DNA of 64,000 bases from an uncultured Clostridia bacterium (GTDB lineage Bacteria; Bacillota; Clostridia; Oscillospirales; Ruminococcaceae). This document shows, in pieces, positions 1-7,470 of the stretch. Position 1 is the first letter of the stretch. The number at the start of each line of letters is the position of its first letter. The position numbers and the translations under genes were made by a program. The notes beneath the pieces are model-generated. The model saw only the letters and a list, made by a program, of their open reading frames with translations. It searched no databases and had not been told where the DNA came from. The stretch lies in contig CANDEV010000001.1 in NCBI GenBank assembly GCA_947383835.1, forward strand, positions 186,001 through 250,000, given 5' to 3'.

Positions 1-774
1 TATCGTTGAACGGAGCACATAGAGTAGCTCTCTTTCAAGATTGTCAAAATATGCCAACTCATTTTTATCGTCATAATCCTTAACAACTTCTTCCATATCC
101 TTTGGAACATATGCGCCGATTTCCTCGCCGTCCTCGATCATTTCACGAAGCAGAGTACCGCTTGCAATACCATCCGAAGCCTCGGAACTGTCGTGAGCCG
201 CACCCTTGCGCTTAACGGTAAAGGTCTCAAAATCAAGTCCCATAAGCTTCATCGCTTTAAGGTACTCTACCGCCAAAACATTGTTTGGTGAATCGAAAAC
301 GTCCGCAAGGATAGGACCGTTTTCAAGCGCTATAGCCTGCTGCAATGCGGCTGGGAAAGACATTCCTCCGTTCATGTGAGGTCTGACCTTGGCTTCCATA
401 TTTTCCTTTGTGGACATAGCAAGAGAAGCCATTGCGGCATTTTTCAGAAGCTCAATGTCTCCGCACTCGCTTCCGAAAGAGATACCGTCCACACAACCCA
501 AAGCGCCCAGCATCATAACGCCTGCGCGGGCGAAAAAGTTTGCGCTTGAAAGCGAGTACACCACAGGCATTTCTATAACAAGGTCAACGCCGTTGTTTAC
601 AGCGACCTTTGCACGGGCGTACTTATCTATCATAGCCACGTCACCCCGCTGAACGTAGTTTCCGCTCATAATTGCAACGATATGTGTCGCGCCCTGCTTG
701 CGGGTCTCCTCAATTTGGTAAATATGACCGTTGTGGAACGGGTTGTATTCACAAATAATTCCGTAAGTTTTCAT
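1..774 (-). CDS. tmcAL: tRNA(Met) cytidine acetate ligase TmcAL, 3' part beyond window
   Basis: I read 258 codons from ATG at 774 to the left edge with no stop, so the C-terminal part lies outside the window; the family is about 400 residues. The protein begins MKTYGIICEYNPFHNGH, the nucleotidyltransferase signature of the YlbM/TmcAL family, with the HxGH-type ATP site at residues 14-17. Known role of the family: it activates acetate with ATP and forms N4-acetylcytidine at the wobble base of elongator tRNA-Met. The ATG is preceded by a GGAGG-type site near 785-792. It diverges from ackA, another acetate-using enzyme, and has its own promoter. Confidence 0.9.
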   Translation of the reverse strand, partial: MKTYGIICEYNPFHNGHIYQIEETRKQGATHIVAIMSGNYVQRGDVAMIDKYARAKVAVNNGVDLVIEMPVVYSLSSANFFARAGVMMLGALGCVDGISFGSECGDIELLKNAAMASLAMSTKENMEAKVRPHMNGGMSFPAALQQAIALENGPILADVFDSPNNVLAVEYLKAMKLMGLDFETFTVKRKGAAHDSSEASDGIASGTLLREMIEDGEEIGAYVPKDMEEVVKDYDDKNELAYFDNLERELLYVLRSTI

Positions 775-809
775 CAGTTTAAATTCCTCCGCTTTTGTTA
801 ATTCATAAT

Positions 810-838
810 ATTATACCATATTTATTTCCATTTGGCAA
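810..838 (-). promoter_or_regulatory. promoter for tmcAL
   Basis: Read on the minus strand: -35 TTGCCA (833-838), a 17-bp spacer, and -10 TATAAT (810-815) with an extended TGG before it. It lies 36 bp upstream of the tmcAL ATG. Confidence 0.7.
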
Positions 839-908
839 GGGTTTTATTTTCTATGGTACATTATTTCGGTAAATTTATATTAATTTTGCCGAAAAATACA
901 ATTGCCCC

Positions 909-937
909 TTGATTTTTCTTGTGAAAAGTGGTATAAT
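909..937 (+). promoter_or_regulatory. promoter for ackA
   Basis: -35 TTGATT (909-914), 17-bp spacer, -10 TATAAT (932-937) with an extended TGG. It sits about 45 bp upstream of the ackA start, which has AAAGAAAGG as ribosome site. Confidence 0.7.
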
Positions 938-981
938 GTTTTCGGAATTTTTTTGAATAAAAAAGAAAGGTCTGAATTTTT

Positions 982-2181
982 ATGTTAATTCTTGTAGTAA
1001 ACGCAGGAAGCTCCTCACTTAAGTATCAGCTCCTGAACATGGACGACGAAAGCGTTATCGCTAAGGGTAACTGCGACAGGATCGGTATTGGCGGTCACAT
1101 TGCCCACAAAACCTTTGACGGCAGAACTGTTGATGCGGACTGCGATTTTCCCACTCACACCGAGGCTTTTGAGAAGCTTGTGGAAGTCCTCACAACGGGG
1201 GACGCCTCCGTTATCAAGTCAATGGACGAGATTTCTGCGGTAGGTCACAGGATAGTACAGGGAGCGGAAGTTTTCGACAAGACTACTCTTGTTACCGACG
1301 AGGTCATTCAGCAGATCGACGATTTGCAGGATCTTGCTCCCGTACATAACCACCCTCACGCTCTTGCGCTTTGGGCTTGCAAAAAGGTACTCCCCGAAAA
1401 CGTTCCGCAGGTTGTTGTTTTCGACACCGCTTTCCACCAGACAATGCCCGAAAAGGCTTATATGTACGGTCTCCCCTACGAGGATTACGAGAAGTACCAT
1501 GTAAGAAAATACGGTTTCCACGGCACTTCCCACAGATTTGTTTCAGCGGCTCTTGCAGAAGCTATGGGCAAGGATATAAAGGACTTGAAGATAGTTTCCT
1601 GTCACTTGGGCAACGGTTCTTCCATTACCGCTATCGAGGGCGGCAAATCTATTGACACATCAATGGGCTTCACTCCTCTTGACGGCGTTGTAATGGGTAC
1701 AAGAACGGGAAGCGTTGACCCATCCGCAGTAACCTTTGTCGCTGAAAAGCACGGCTTTACTACTAAGGAAATGAGCGACTACATGAACAAGAAATCCGGT
1801 TTCCTCGGCGTGTCCGGCGTTTCCTCCGATAACAGGGACATTTCAGGCGCGGCTGCTCACGGTGACAAGAGAGCGAAACTGGTTTCCGAAATGCTCCAGT
1901 ATGAGATCAAGAAGTATATCGGCTCTTACGCTGCCGCAATGAACGGTCTGGACGCTGTTCTGTTCACAGGCGGTATCGGCGAGAACGCCTCCGAGGTACG
2001 TGAGGGCGTTTGTGCGGATATGGATTTCCTTGGAATTAAAATTGACAATGAGCTTAATAAGACAATCCACGGCGAGCTGAAAAAAATCTCCACGGCGGAC
2101 TCCAAGGTGGAGGTTTGGGTAGTTCCTACCAATGAGGAGCTGCTTATTGCAAGGGATACTCTTGCACTTATTTCTAAGTAA
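982..2181 (+). CDS. ackA: acetate kinase
   Basis: A 399-residue protein with the full family length. It interconverts acetyl-phosphate plus ADP and acetate plus ATP in the cytoplasm, the substrate-level ATP step of fermentation. Visible motifs: N-terminal VVNAGSSSLKY with Asn7, the HGTSH block, GTRTGSVDP with the catalytic Arg, and FTGGIGENAS near the C-terminus. These are acetate/propionate kinase signatures, and acetate is the expected substrate. pta, its usual partner, is not next to it here. It is monocistronic: a promoter lies at 909-937 and a terminator just after the stop. Confidence 0.97.
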   Translation: MLILVVNAGSSSLKYQLLNMDDESVIAKGNCDRIGIGGHIAHKTFDGRTVDADCDFPTHTEAFEKLVEVLTTGDASVIKSMDEISAVGHRIVQGAEVFDKTTLVTDEVIQQIDDLQDLAPVHNHPHALALWACKKVLPENVPQVVVFDTAFHQTMPEKAYMYGLPYEDYEKYHVRKYGFHGTSHRFVSAALAEAMGKDIKDLKIVSCHLGNGSSITAIEGGKSIDTSMGFTPLDGVVMGTRTGSVDPSAVTFVAEKHGFTTKEMSDYMNKKSGFLGVSGVSSDNRDISGAAAHGDKRAKLVSEMLQYEIKKYIGSYAAAMNGLDAVLFTGGIGENASEVREGVCADMDFLGIKIDNELNKTIHGELKKISTADSKVEVWVVPTNEELLIARDTLALISK

Positions 2182-2208
2182 GCGCAAGCAGCAAATATTG
2201 AAATTCAG

Positions 2209-2255
2209 GGCGGGACAGGCATCACGGCGATGTTTTGCTCCCGCCTTTGTTTTTT
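2209..2255 (+). terminator. rho-independent terminator of ackA
   Basis: GGCGGGA (2209-2215) pairs with TCCCGCC (2239-2245), with an inner CATC/GATG stem in the loop, followed by TTTGTTTTTT. It ends 18 bp before the next gene. Confidence 0.75.
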
Positions 2256-2272
2256 CGGGGAGGTTGACGGTT

Positions 2273-2782
2273 ATGTTTCAAAAAATTATTGTGATAGGCA
2301 GTCCCGGTTCAGGTAAAAGCACCTTTTCTCGGCAATTACGGGACATAACTGATTTGCCGCTTTATTATCTTGATATGATAAATCATAAGCCCGATAAGAC
2401 GACCGTTTCCCGTGAGGAGTTTGACGGGCGGTTGTCCGAAATTTTAAGTACAGACAAATGGATAATAGACGGCAACTATCAGCGCACAATTGAATTTCGG
2501 TTGGAAAAGTGCGACACGGTGTTTCTTTTGGACTTCCCGTTGGACGTTTGTCTGTCGGGTGCTGCGGCGAGGGTCGGCAAAAAGCGTGAGGATATGCCTT
2601 GGGTCGAGGAGGAATTGGACGAGGAATTCCGCCAATGGATAGTGGATTTCCCCAATGAAAAGCTGCCTGAAATATACCAAATGCTGGATAAGTACAGCGG
2701 GAAAAATATTATAATTTTTAAAACAAGACAAGAGGCGGACGAGTATTTACAAAAATTAGAAAAGGAGTACCGAAATGACTAA
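2273..2782 (+). CDS. P-loop kinase-like protein (FlaR/adenylate-kinase-like)
   Basis: 169 residues from ATG 2273, which follows GGGGAGG; longer upstream reading frames run through the ackA terminator and are unlikely. It starts MFQKIIVIGSPGSGKST, a Walker A at residues 9-17, then a DxD-type LYYLDMI and IIDGNY block typical of the 'topology modulation protein FlaR' group of small nucleoside/nucleotide kinase-like ATPases. Substrate unknown. First gene of a tight operon: its last 8 bases overlap the start of the UPF0291 gene. Confidence 0.75.
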   Translation: MFQKIIVIGSPGSGKSTFSRQLRDITDLPLYYLDMINHKPDKTTVSREEFDGRLSEILSTDKWIIDGNYQRTIEFRLEKCDTVFLLDFPLDVCLSGAAARVGKKREDMPWVEEELDEEFRQWIVDFPNEKLPEIYQMLDKYSGKNIIIFKTRQEADEYLQKLEKEYRND

Positions 2783-2951
2783 GGAAAAAATTGACAGGAT
2801 AAACGAGCTGGCGAGAAAGTCCCGCACCGCGGAGGGACTTACCGAGGCGGAAAAAGCCGAGCAGGCGGCTCTTCGGCAGGAGTACCGCGACGGTGTAAAA
2901 GCCAATTTAGAGGGTCAGCTAAAAAATATTGAGATCGTTGACAAGGAGTAA
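2775..2951 (+). CDS. UPF0291/DUF896 family small protein
   Basis: A 58-residue protein reading MTKEKIDRINELARK..., with the family pattern of an N-terminal KIxRINELAxK helix, an LTEAEKAEQ turn and LRQEYRDGVKANL. This is the YnzC-type UPF0291 family: short helical-hairpin proteins of unknown function found in Firmicutes. The start overlaps the previous gene by 8 bases and has AAAGGAG upstream, so it is probably translationally coupled. The gene is too short for usual ORF cut-offs. Confidence 0.85.
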   Translation: MTKEKIDRINELARKSRTAEGLTEAEKAEQAALRQEYRDGVKANLEGQLKNIEIVDKE

Positions 2952-2954
2952 TTT

Positions 2955-3413
2955 ATGGAAATTATTGACTATTTTAAATCTGACAAGCCCGACCACTGGC
3001 TTGCGGAGATCAAAAAAAGCGACTGGCGCGCTTCGGAAACCCTTGCGCGGTTTATCGAGGAAAAATCCTTTCACGATAACCTCGGCGAGGGTACGCTGCT
3101 GCTCCTTACCGATGGGGACAAGCTTGTTTCCTTTGTGACGCTCACCGAGCGGGACAGCTTTGATAACTGCGAGTTTACGCCTTGGATAGGCTTTGTCTAT
3201 ACTTTTCCCGAATATCGGGGACACAGGCACGTGGGTAAGCTGATACGCCGCTGTGAGGAGATTGCCGCAGAGAACGGTATTTCCCCAATTTTTGTTTGCA
3301 CAGATCATGTCGGACTGTACGAAAAATACGGTTTTTCCTACATCGAAAGCCGTGACGATATTTACGGCGGTGTCAGCCGAATTTACCGTAAAAATATTTC
3401 TAAGGAGAACTGA
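2955..3413 (+). CDS. GNAT family N-acetyltransferase
   Basis: 152 residues. The GNAT fold is shown by VTLTERDSF, the WIGFVYTFPEYRGHRHVGKLI stretch (acetyl-CoA binding motif A, R/Q-x-x-G-like, about residues 78-97) and the late FVCTDHVGLYEKYGFSY (LYEKxGF). The substrate cannot be told from sequence. It starts 3 bp after UPF0291, whose stop region supplies AAGGAG, and ends 1 bp before nspC. Confidence 0.85.
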   Translation: MEIIDYFKSDKPDHWLAEIKKSDWRASETLARFIEEKSFHDNLGEGTLLLLTDGDKLVSFVTLTERDSFDNCEFTPWIGFVYTFPEYRGHRHVGKLIRRCEEIAAENGISPIFVCTDHVGLYEKYGFSYIESRDDIYGGVSRIYRKNISKEN

Positions 3414-3414
3414 A

Positions 3415-4554
3415 ATGCTGAATTTTGACATATCAACCTTGCCCACGCCCTGCTACGTTGTGGACGAGGCTTTGCTGAAAAAAAATCTGGAAATCCTGAA
3501 ATCGGTGCAGGACAGAACAGGCTGCAAAATACTGCTTGCACAAAAGGCTTTTTCTATGTACAGCGTATATCCGCTCATAGGCGAGTATCTGTCGGGAACT
3601 ACTGCAAGCGGCTTGTTTGAGGCTCGTCTCGGTCGTGAGGAAATGCCCGACAGGGAGGTACATGTTTATTCCCCCGCTTACAAAAAAAGTGAATTTGAGG
3701 AAATTGTTACCGTTGCCGACCACATTGTTTTTAACAGCTTTGCACAGTATGAAAAGTTTTATCCCGACATTCTGAAAAGCGGTCGGGACATTGAAGTCGG
3801 TATCAGAATGAACCCCGAATACTCGGAAATTGAGACGGATATTTACAATCCATGTTTCAAAAATTCTCGTTTGGGGACGGTTTTGGCGGAGTTCCCCGAC
3901 ACGCTCCCCAAAGGTATAAGCGGTTTGCATTTCCACACAATGTGCGAGCAGGGCGCGGACGTTTTGGAGCGTACTATTGCTGTTGTTGAGGAAAAATTCA
4001 GCAAGTATTTCCACAATTTAAAGTGGCTGAATTTCGGCGGCGGACACCACATTACCCGCGACGGTTACGACATAGAAAAGCTTGTGGGAATTATTGACAG
4101 GGTGAAAAAAAAGTACGGCGTACAGGTCTATCTCGAACCGGGGGAGGCGGTGGCGCTTAACGCAGGATTTTTGGTGACGGAAGTTCTTGACACCCTCAAA
4201 AACGGCATGAATCTTGCAATTGTGGACACCTCGGCTGCCTGCCATATGCCCGACGTGCTGGAAATGCCCTACCGTCCCAACATTATCGGCGCGGGTATGC
4301 CGGACGAGAAGCCTTATACCTACCGTTTGGGCGGCCCCACCTGCCTTGCGGGAGACATTATCGGTGACTACTCATTTGACGAGCCGCTGAATGTCGGGGA
4401 CAGGCTTGTTTTTTGCGACATGGCAATATACTCCATGGTAAAAAACAACACGTTCAACGGTATGCCGCTGCCCGCTATCGTTTGGTGCAAATCGGACGGA
4501 ACGTGCAAGACCGTCAAAAGCTTCGGGTATGAGGATTTTAAGTGCAGATTATAA
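3415..4554 (+). CDS. nspC: carboxynorspermidine decarboxylase
   Basis: 379 residues, fold-III PLP decarboxylase. It releases CO2 from carboxynorspermidine or carboxyspermidine in the alternative polyamine pathway. Visible: TPCYVVDEALL at the N-terminus, PLP lysine K44 in LLAQKAFS, HFHTMCE, WLNFGGGHH, the LEPGEA block, and GGPTCLAGD with the C-terminal active-site Cys. I chose ATG 3415 after AAGGAGAACTGAA; the longer upstream frame overlaps the GNAT gene. Last gene of the operon. The partner carboxy(nor)spermidine dehydrogenase is not in the window. Confidence 0.92.
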   Translation: MLNFDISTLPTPCYVVDEALLKKNLEILKSVQDRTGCKILLAQKAFSMYSVYPLIGEYLSGTTASGLFEARLGREEMPDREVHVYSPAYKKSEFEEIVTVADHIVFNSFAQYEKFYPDILKSGRDIEVGIRMNPEYSEIETDIYNPCFKNSRLGTVLAEFPDTLPKGISGLHFHTMCEQGADVLERTIAVVEEKFSKYFHNLKWLNFGGGHHITRDGYDIEKLVGIIDRVKKKYGVQVYLEPGEAVALNAGFLVTEVLDTLKNGMNLAIVDTSAACHMPDVLEMPYRPNIIGAGMPDEKPYTYRLGGPTCLAGDIIGDYSFDEPLNVGDRLVFCDMAIYSMVKNNTFNGMPLPAIVWCKSDGTCKTVKSFGYEDFKCRL

Positions 4555-4555
4555 T

Positions 4556-4661
4556 ACTAATTTGCTCCTAAAAGCGTAGGTAAAAAATCTGCACAAAAAT
4601 CACACACGCAAATTTTTGCATGATTTTTTACACGCTTTTTAGTCGCAAATTAGTATAATAT
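4556..4661. repeat. palindromic intergenic element, family P1 copy 1
   Basis: About 105 bp with inverted ends ATACTAATTTGC...GCAAATTAGTAT, immediately inside which are CTCCTAAAAGCG on one side and CGCTTTTTAGTC on the other. Near-identical architecture recurs at 35574-35676 and 51422-51525. It begins a few bases after the nspC stop. No open reading frame and no clear target-site duplication are visible. Confidence 0.85.
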
Positions 4662-4677
4662 TCAAAACATAAAAATA

Positions 4678-4720
4678 AGCTCGGAGACTTGCCGTAAGCA
4701 GCAAGTTTCCGAGCTTTTTT
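4678..4720 (+). terminator. bidirectional terminator between nspC and the DUF4358 gene
   Basis: AGCTCGGAGACTTGC pairs with GCAAGTTTCCGAGCT, followed by TTTTTT on the plus strand; the minus side is also T-rich. It separates two convergent genes. Confidence 0.85.
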
Positions 4721-4731
4721 CGCTTAAATAA

Positions 4732-5382
4732 TTACATATTTTTGATATAATTAACAATTTCTGTCTCTGCTGTTGAAGCATTGTCGCCCATAAGGAAGTA
4801 AGCGTAATCCCCCTCTGTGCCAACGATCGACGCGCCTGCGCGCTCAACATCGTCGGGATAGAAAGCGTCCTGATCCTGTGCTTTTTTCTGACGGGCTTCA
4901 AGGTCTGCCTTGGCGGCAGAAACGTCATCGGCTTGAATGAGAATGATCTCCGTCATGTTTGCGCTCATGGGACATTGAAGTATCAGCAAATTTTGATAAT
5001 TTTCATTTGAAGCGTCCAGCAAAAAATAGTCGGAAATAAGCATTGGATCGGCAACCTCCCAAAGCGCAGGCCATTCACCCACAGCAAGAGCGGCGTCGGC
5101 AATGGGCTGCAAAGCGTTCGGGGCAGTCTCACCGTCCGTAACATCCTCGTCTACGGCGTCATCGTTTGCGGGAACATCTTCGGGAGTATCCTCCGGAATA
5201 TCTTCCGTTGTTGTTTCGGTATTTTCAGACGTTGTTGTCTCTGCGGGGGTCTCTGAAGAGGTCTCCGTTTCGGAATCGGGCGCGGAAGTTGTCTCCTCGG
5301 TGCTGTCCTTTCCGCAGGCGGTCAGTATAAGTGCGCAAGCCGTAAGTACGGCTGCTGCTGTAATAATTTTTCTGAACTTCAT
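4732..5382 (-). CDS. DUF4358 domain lipoprotein
   Basis: 216 residues. The lipoprotein signal is plain: MKFRKIITAAAVLTACALILTAC, lipobox LTAC with Cys23. A Glu/Thr/Ser-rich linker follows (about residues 25-80). The C-terminal ~125 residues have the DUF4358 pattern (YYFLLDASNENY-like, MTEIILIQADD, QKKAQDQDAFYPDD, YAYFLMGDN). Extracellular, membrane-anchored; function unknown. It is alone, between a convergent nspC and the DHHW gene. Confidence 0.8.
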   Translation of the reverse strand: MKFRKIITAAAVLTACALILTACGKDSTEETTSAPDSETETSSETPAETTTSENTETTTEDIPEDTPEDVPANDDAVDEDVTDGETAPNALQPIADAALAVGEWPALWEVADPMLISDYFLLDASNENYQNLLILQCPMSANMTEIILIQADDVSAAKADLEARQKKAQDQDAFYPDDVERAGASIVGTEGDYAYFLMGDNASTAETEIVNYIKNM

Positions 5383-5464
5383 AAATATAACGATCCTTTC
5401 TTAGTTTTTTGCAATCCCCAAAATTATTTTATTCGTGAGGGACTGATATATTCAATTGGCAAAA

Positions 5465-7399
5465 TCAGTCAGCAATTACCTCCTTATCAGTACCCGACGT
5501 ATTTGTGGGAACAGTTGTCTCCGCAGGCTTTTTTGCCGTTGTTTCGGGTTTAGCCGACGCTTCCGTCTTTGGCTTTGATTTGGAAGAAGCTGTAGTTTCC
5601 GTTTTAGGCTTAGTCGTTGTTTTTGAAGAAGCCGTAGTCTCCGTCTTAGGCTTTGACGTTGTTTTTGAAGAAGCCGTGGTCTCCGTCTTAGGCTTTGACG
5701 CAGTAGTCTGCGCTGATGTCGCAGCGGCTGGCGCTGCAGTCGTTGTGGGGACAGTCGTTGTTACCGTTGTCGGTGCAGAAGGAACTGTAGTCACGACAGG
5801 GGCAGTTGTTGTAACAGGTGCGGCAGTTACAGGCGGAACGCTCACGGTCGGACTTGTTGCGGGAACGTTCGTTATCGGCGCAATTCCCTGAACAGGAGGA
5901 GATGTTGTTGTAACCGACGTTTCAGTCTCCGCCGCTCTGCCTTGCGTCAAAAAGCTTTCGTAATGCGTTACCGTGGACTTTGTTGTTGCATGGAACGCAT
6001 TGTTTGCAAAAAGCAGGTCGGTTATGCCGTTTTCCTTGATGTAATCAATGGCATTGTATGTGAAAAACCTCATGTCGAATACAAAAATTTCCTCAAATGA
6101 GCCGAACAGGAACTGAGGCAGTGCATTGCCGTAGCTGTCTTTAAAAATGGCAAGCTTTCTGCCGTTTTTCGTAGACGTTTTTACATGGGTGATTTTGGCG
6201 TCGCCGCCCATAAACGTACCGTACAGCATGGATTTATTCTTTGAAAAATCAATGAAAAAGCTTGCGTCATACGGTTCCTGCATACCTGTTATAATGTTGT
6301 TCTCACCGAGAATATAATTATGGTAGGTTGTGGTATACTCAATGTTTTTCGGCACGTAGTACACAAAATCCTCAGGGTTGTTCCTGATAACGATATCGCC
6401 TGAATAGCCGTACATTGTTCCCACATAGCCGTCAACCACCTTTTCATCGTACTCGGACAGGTCTGCAAATGGCACCTCCGCTGTATCGGCAAACTGCTTT
6501 GCGGCATAGTATGCGCCCAAGGACGACCAGTGGTGATCCGTCCTGAAATAAATAGGCTCGTTGACGTGCAGACTAAGTGGAGTATACGCGTCAACTGCTT
6601 TAACGCCGTTTTTAAGATTGGAATAAATATTGTTGATGTTGCCAAGCTGTGAGGACGTAAGCTCCTTTATGCTTTCCGGACAGTAAAACTCAACGGAGGT
6701 TGGAATTACCATGCAGTATACATTTACATTATTTCCAAGCTGTTTTTTATATTCGCTGACAACCTTTGCATAATTTTCACCAACGGTATAGCTGCCGCCG
6801 TAAAGCATGAGCGCGCGTGTTCCAACAACGGCAATTCCGTTATTGGTTATATTTACTGTATCGTCCATATCAATGCCCTCTGCGTTTTCGGAAGTTGTTA
6901 TTTCAGAAAACGGCTCCTGGGTCATATTGTCTTTTTCGGTAACTGTTGTCTGAGCGTTAAATGAGAATTCCTCAACGTCCTGCATTGGCGTTTCGTTAAA
7001 GTCTTCGGTTACAGCAGGGATCGTCGCGGGAGGCTCTGTTTGGATATTTTCGGCAACGGTAACATTATGGAGCTTTATATCGTTCATGCGAAAGCCTGTC
7101 ATATTCCTTATCATGGAGGAAATTACCATAAGATCGTCCCTATACGGCACTGTGTCGCTGAAATACGTATTCAAAGAATGTGTAAACTCTCCGCTTGCAA
7201 AGCTTTGCAGAGAAAACTTAGGGAACTTTGCAAGCTCCCGCTTTTCAAGCTCCGACTCGGTGCTTCTTGGAAAAATAAGCATGGAAACTCCTACGGCTGC
7301 AAAAAGCGTCATGGTTATCACCACATATATCACGTCGGAGACCTTGCGGCGTTTTTCCTTTTTGGTATCATAGCGGTTTATTTTCAAATTCATTGACAT
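5465..7399 (-). CDS. DHHW/AlgX-like O-acetylation protein with Thr/Lys repeat tail
   Basis: 644 residues from ATG 7399; an in-frame TTG at 7444 lies upstream of the likely ribosome site (AAGGGAG), so I do not use it. It has a short cytoplasmic N-terminus, one TM helix (VIYVVITMTLFAAVGVSML), then an extracellular SGNH-like domain with the DHHW signature in YFRTDHHWSSLGAYY and a KDSYGNALPQF serine block, as in AlgJ/AlgX partners of MBOAT acyltransferases. The last ~150 residues are Thr/Pro/Ala and then KPKTETTASSKTT repeats, probably a wall-spanning linker. It follows the MBOAT gene by 71 bp, so the two form an O-acylation pair. Confidence 0.85.
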   Translation of the reverse strand: MSMNLKINRYDTKKEKRRKVSDVIYVVITMTLFAAVGVSMLIFPRSTESELEKRELAKFPKFSLQSFASGEFTHSLNTYFSDTVPYRDDLMVISSMIRNMTGFRMNDIKLHNVTVAENIQTEPPATIPAVTEDFNETPMQDVEEFSFNAQTTVTEKDNMTQEPFSEITTSENAEGIDMDDTVNITNNGIAVVGTRALMLYGGSYTVGENYAKVVSEYKKQLGNNVNVYCMVIPTSVEFYCPESIKELTSSQLGNINNIYSNLKNGVKAVDAYTPLSLHVNEPIYFRTDHHWSSLGAYYAAKQFADTAEVPFADLSEYDEKVVDGYVGTMYGYSGDIVIRNNPEDFVYYVPKNIEYTTTYHNYILGENNIITGMQEPYDASFFIDFSKNKSMLYGTFMGGDAKITHVKTSTKNGRKLAIFKDSYGNALPQFLFGSFEEIFVFDMRFFTYNAIDYIKENGITDLLFANNAFHATTKSTVTHYESFLTQGRAAETETSVTTTSPPVQGIAPITNVPATSPTVSVPPVTAAPVTTTAPVVTTVPSAPTTVTTTVPTTTAAPAAATSAQTTASKPKTETTASSKTTSKPKTETTASSKTTTKPKTETTASSKSKPKTEASAKPETTAKKPAETTVPTNTSGTDKEVIAD

Positions 7400-7470
7400 G
7401 ACAGATATTTTATTCTCCCTTCGCGGTTTTATGTTTACAAGCAAAATGTTCCAATCGGGAAATTCCTATA

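Noticed and set aside
2132..2272. Longer start for the FlaR-like protein
   Set aside because: Would overlap ackA and its terminator; no ribosome site.
5102..5891. Plus-strand Ser/Val-rich ORFs opposite the lipoprotein and DHHW tails
   Set aside because: Antisense shadows of Thr/Lys-rich coding sequence; no start signals.
7400..7444. TTG start at 7444 for the DHHW gene
   Set aside because: It lies upstream of the AAGGGAG ribosome site; ATG 7399 is preferred.
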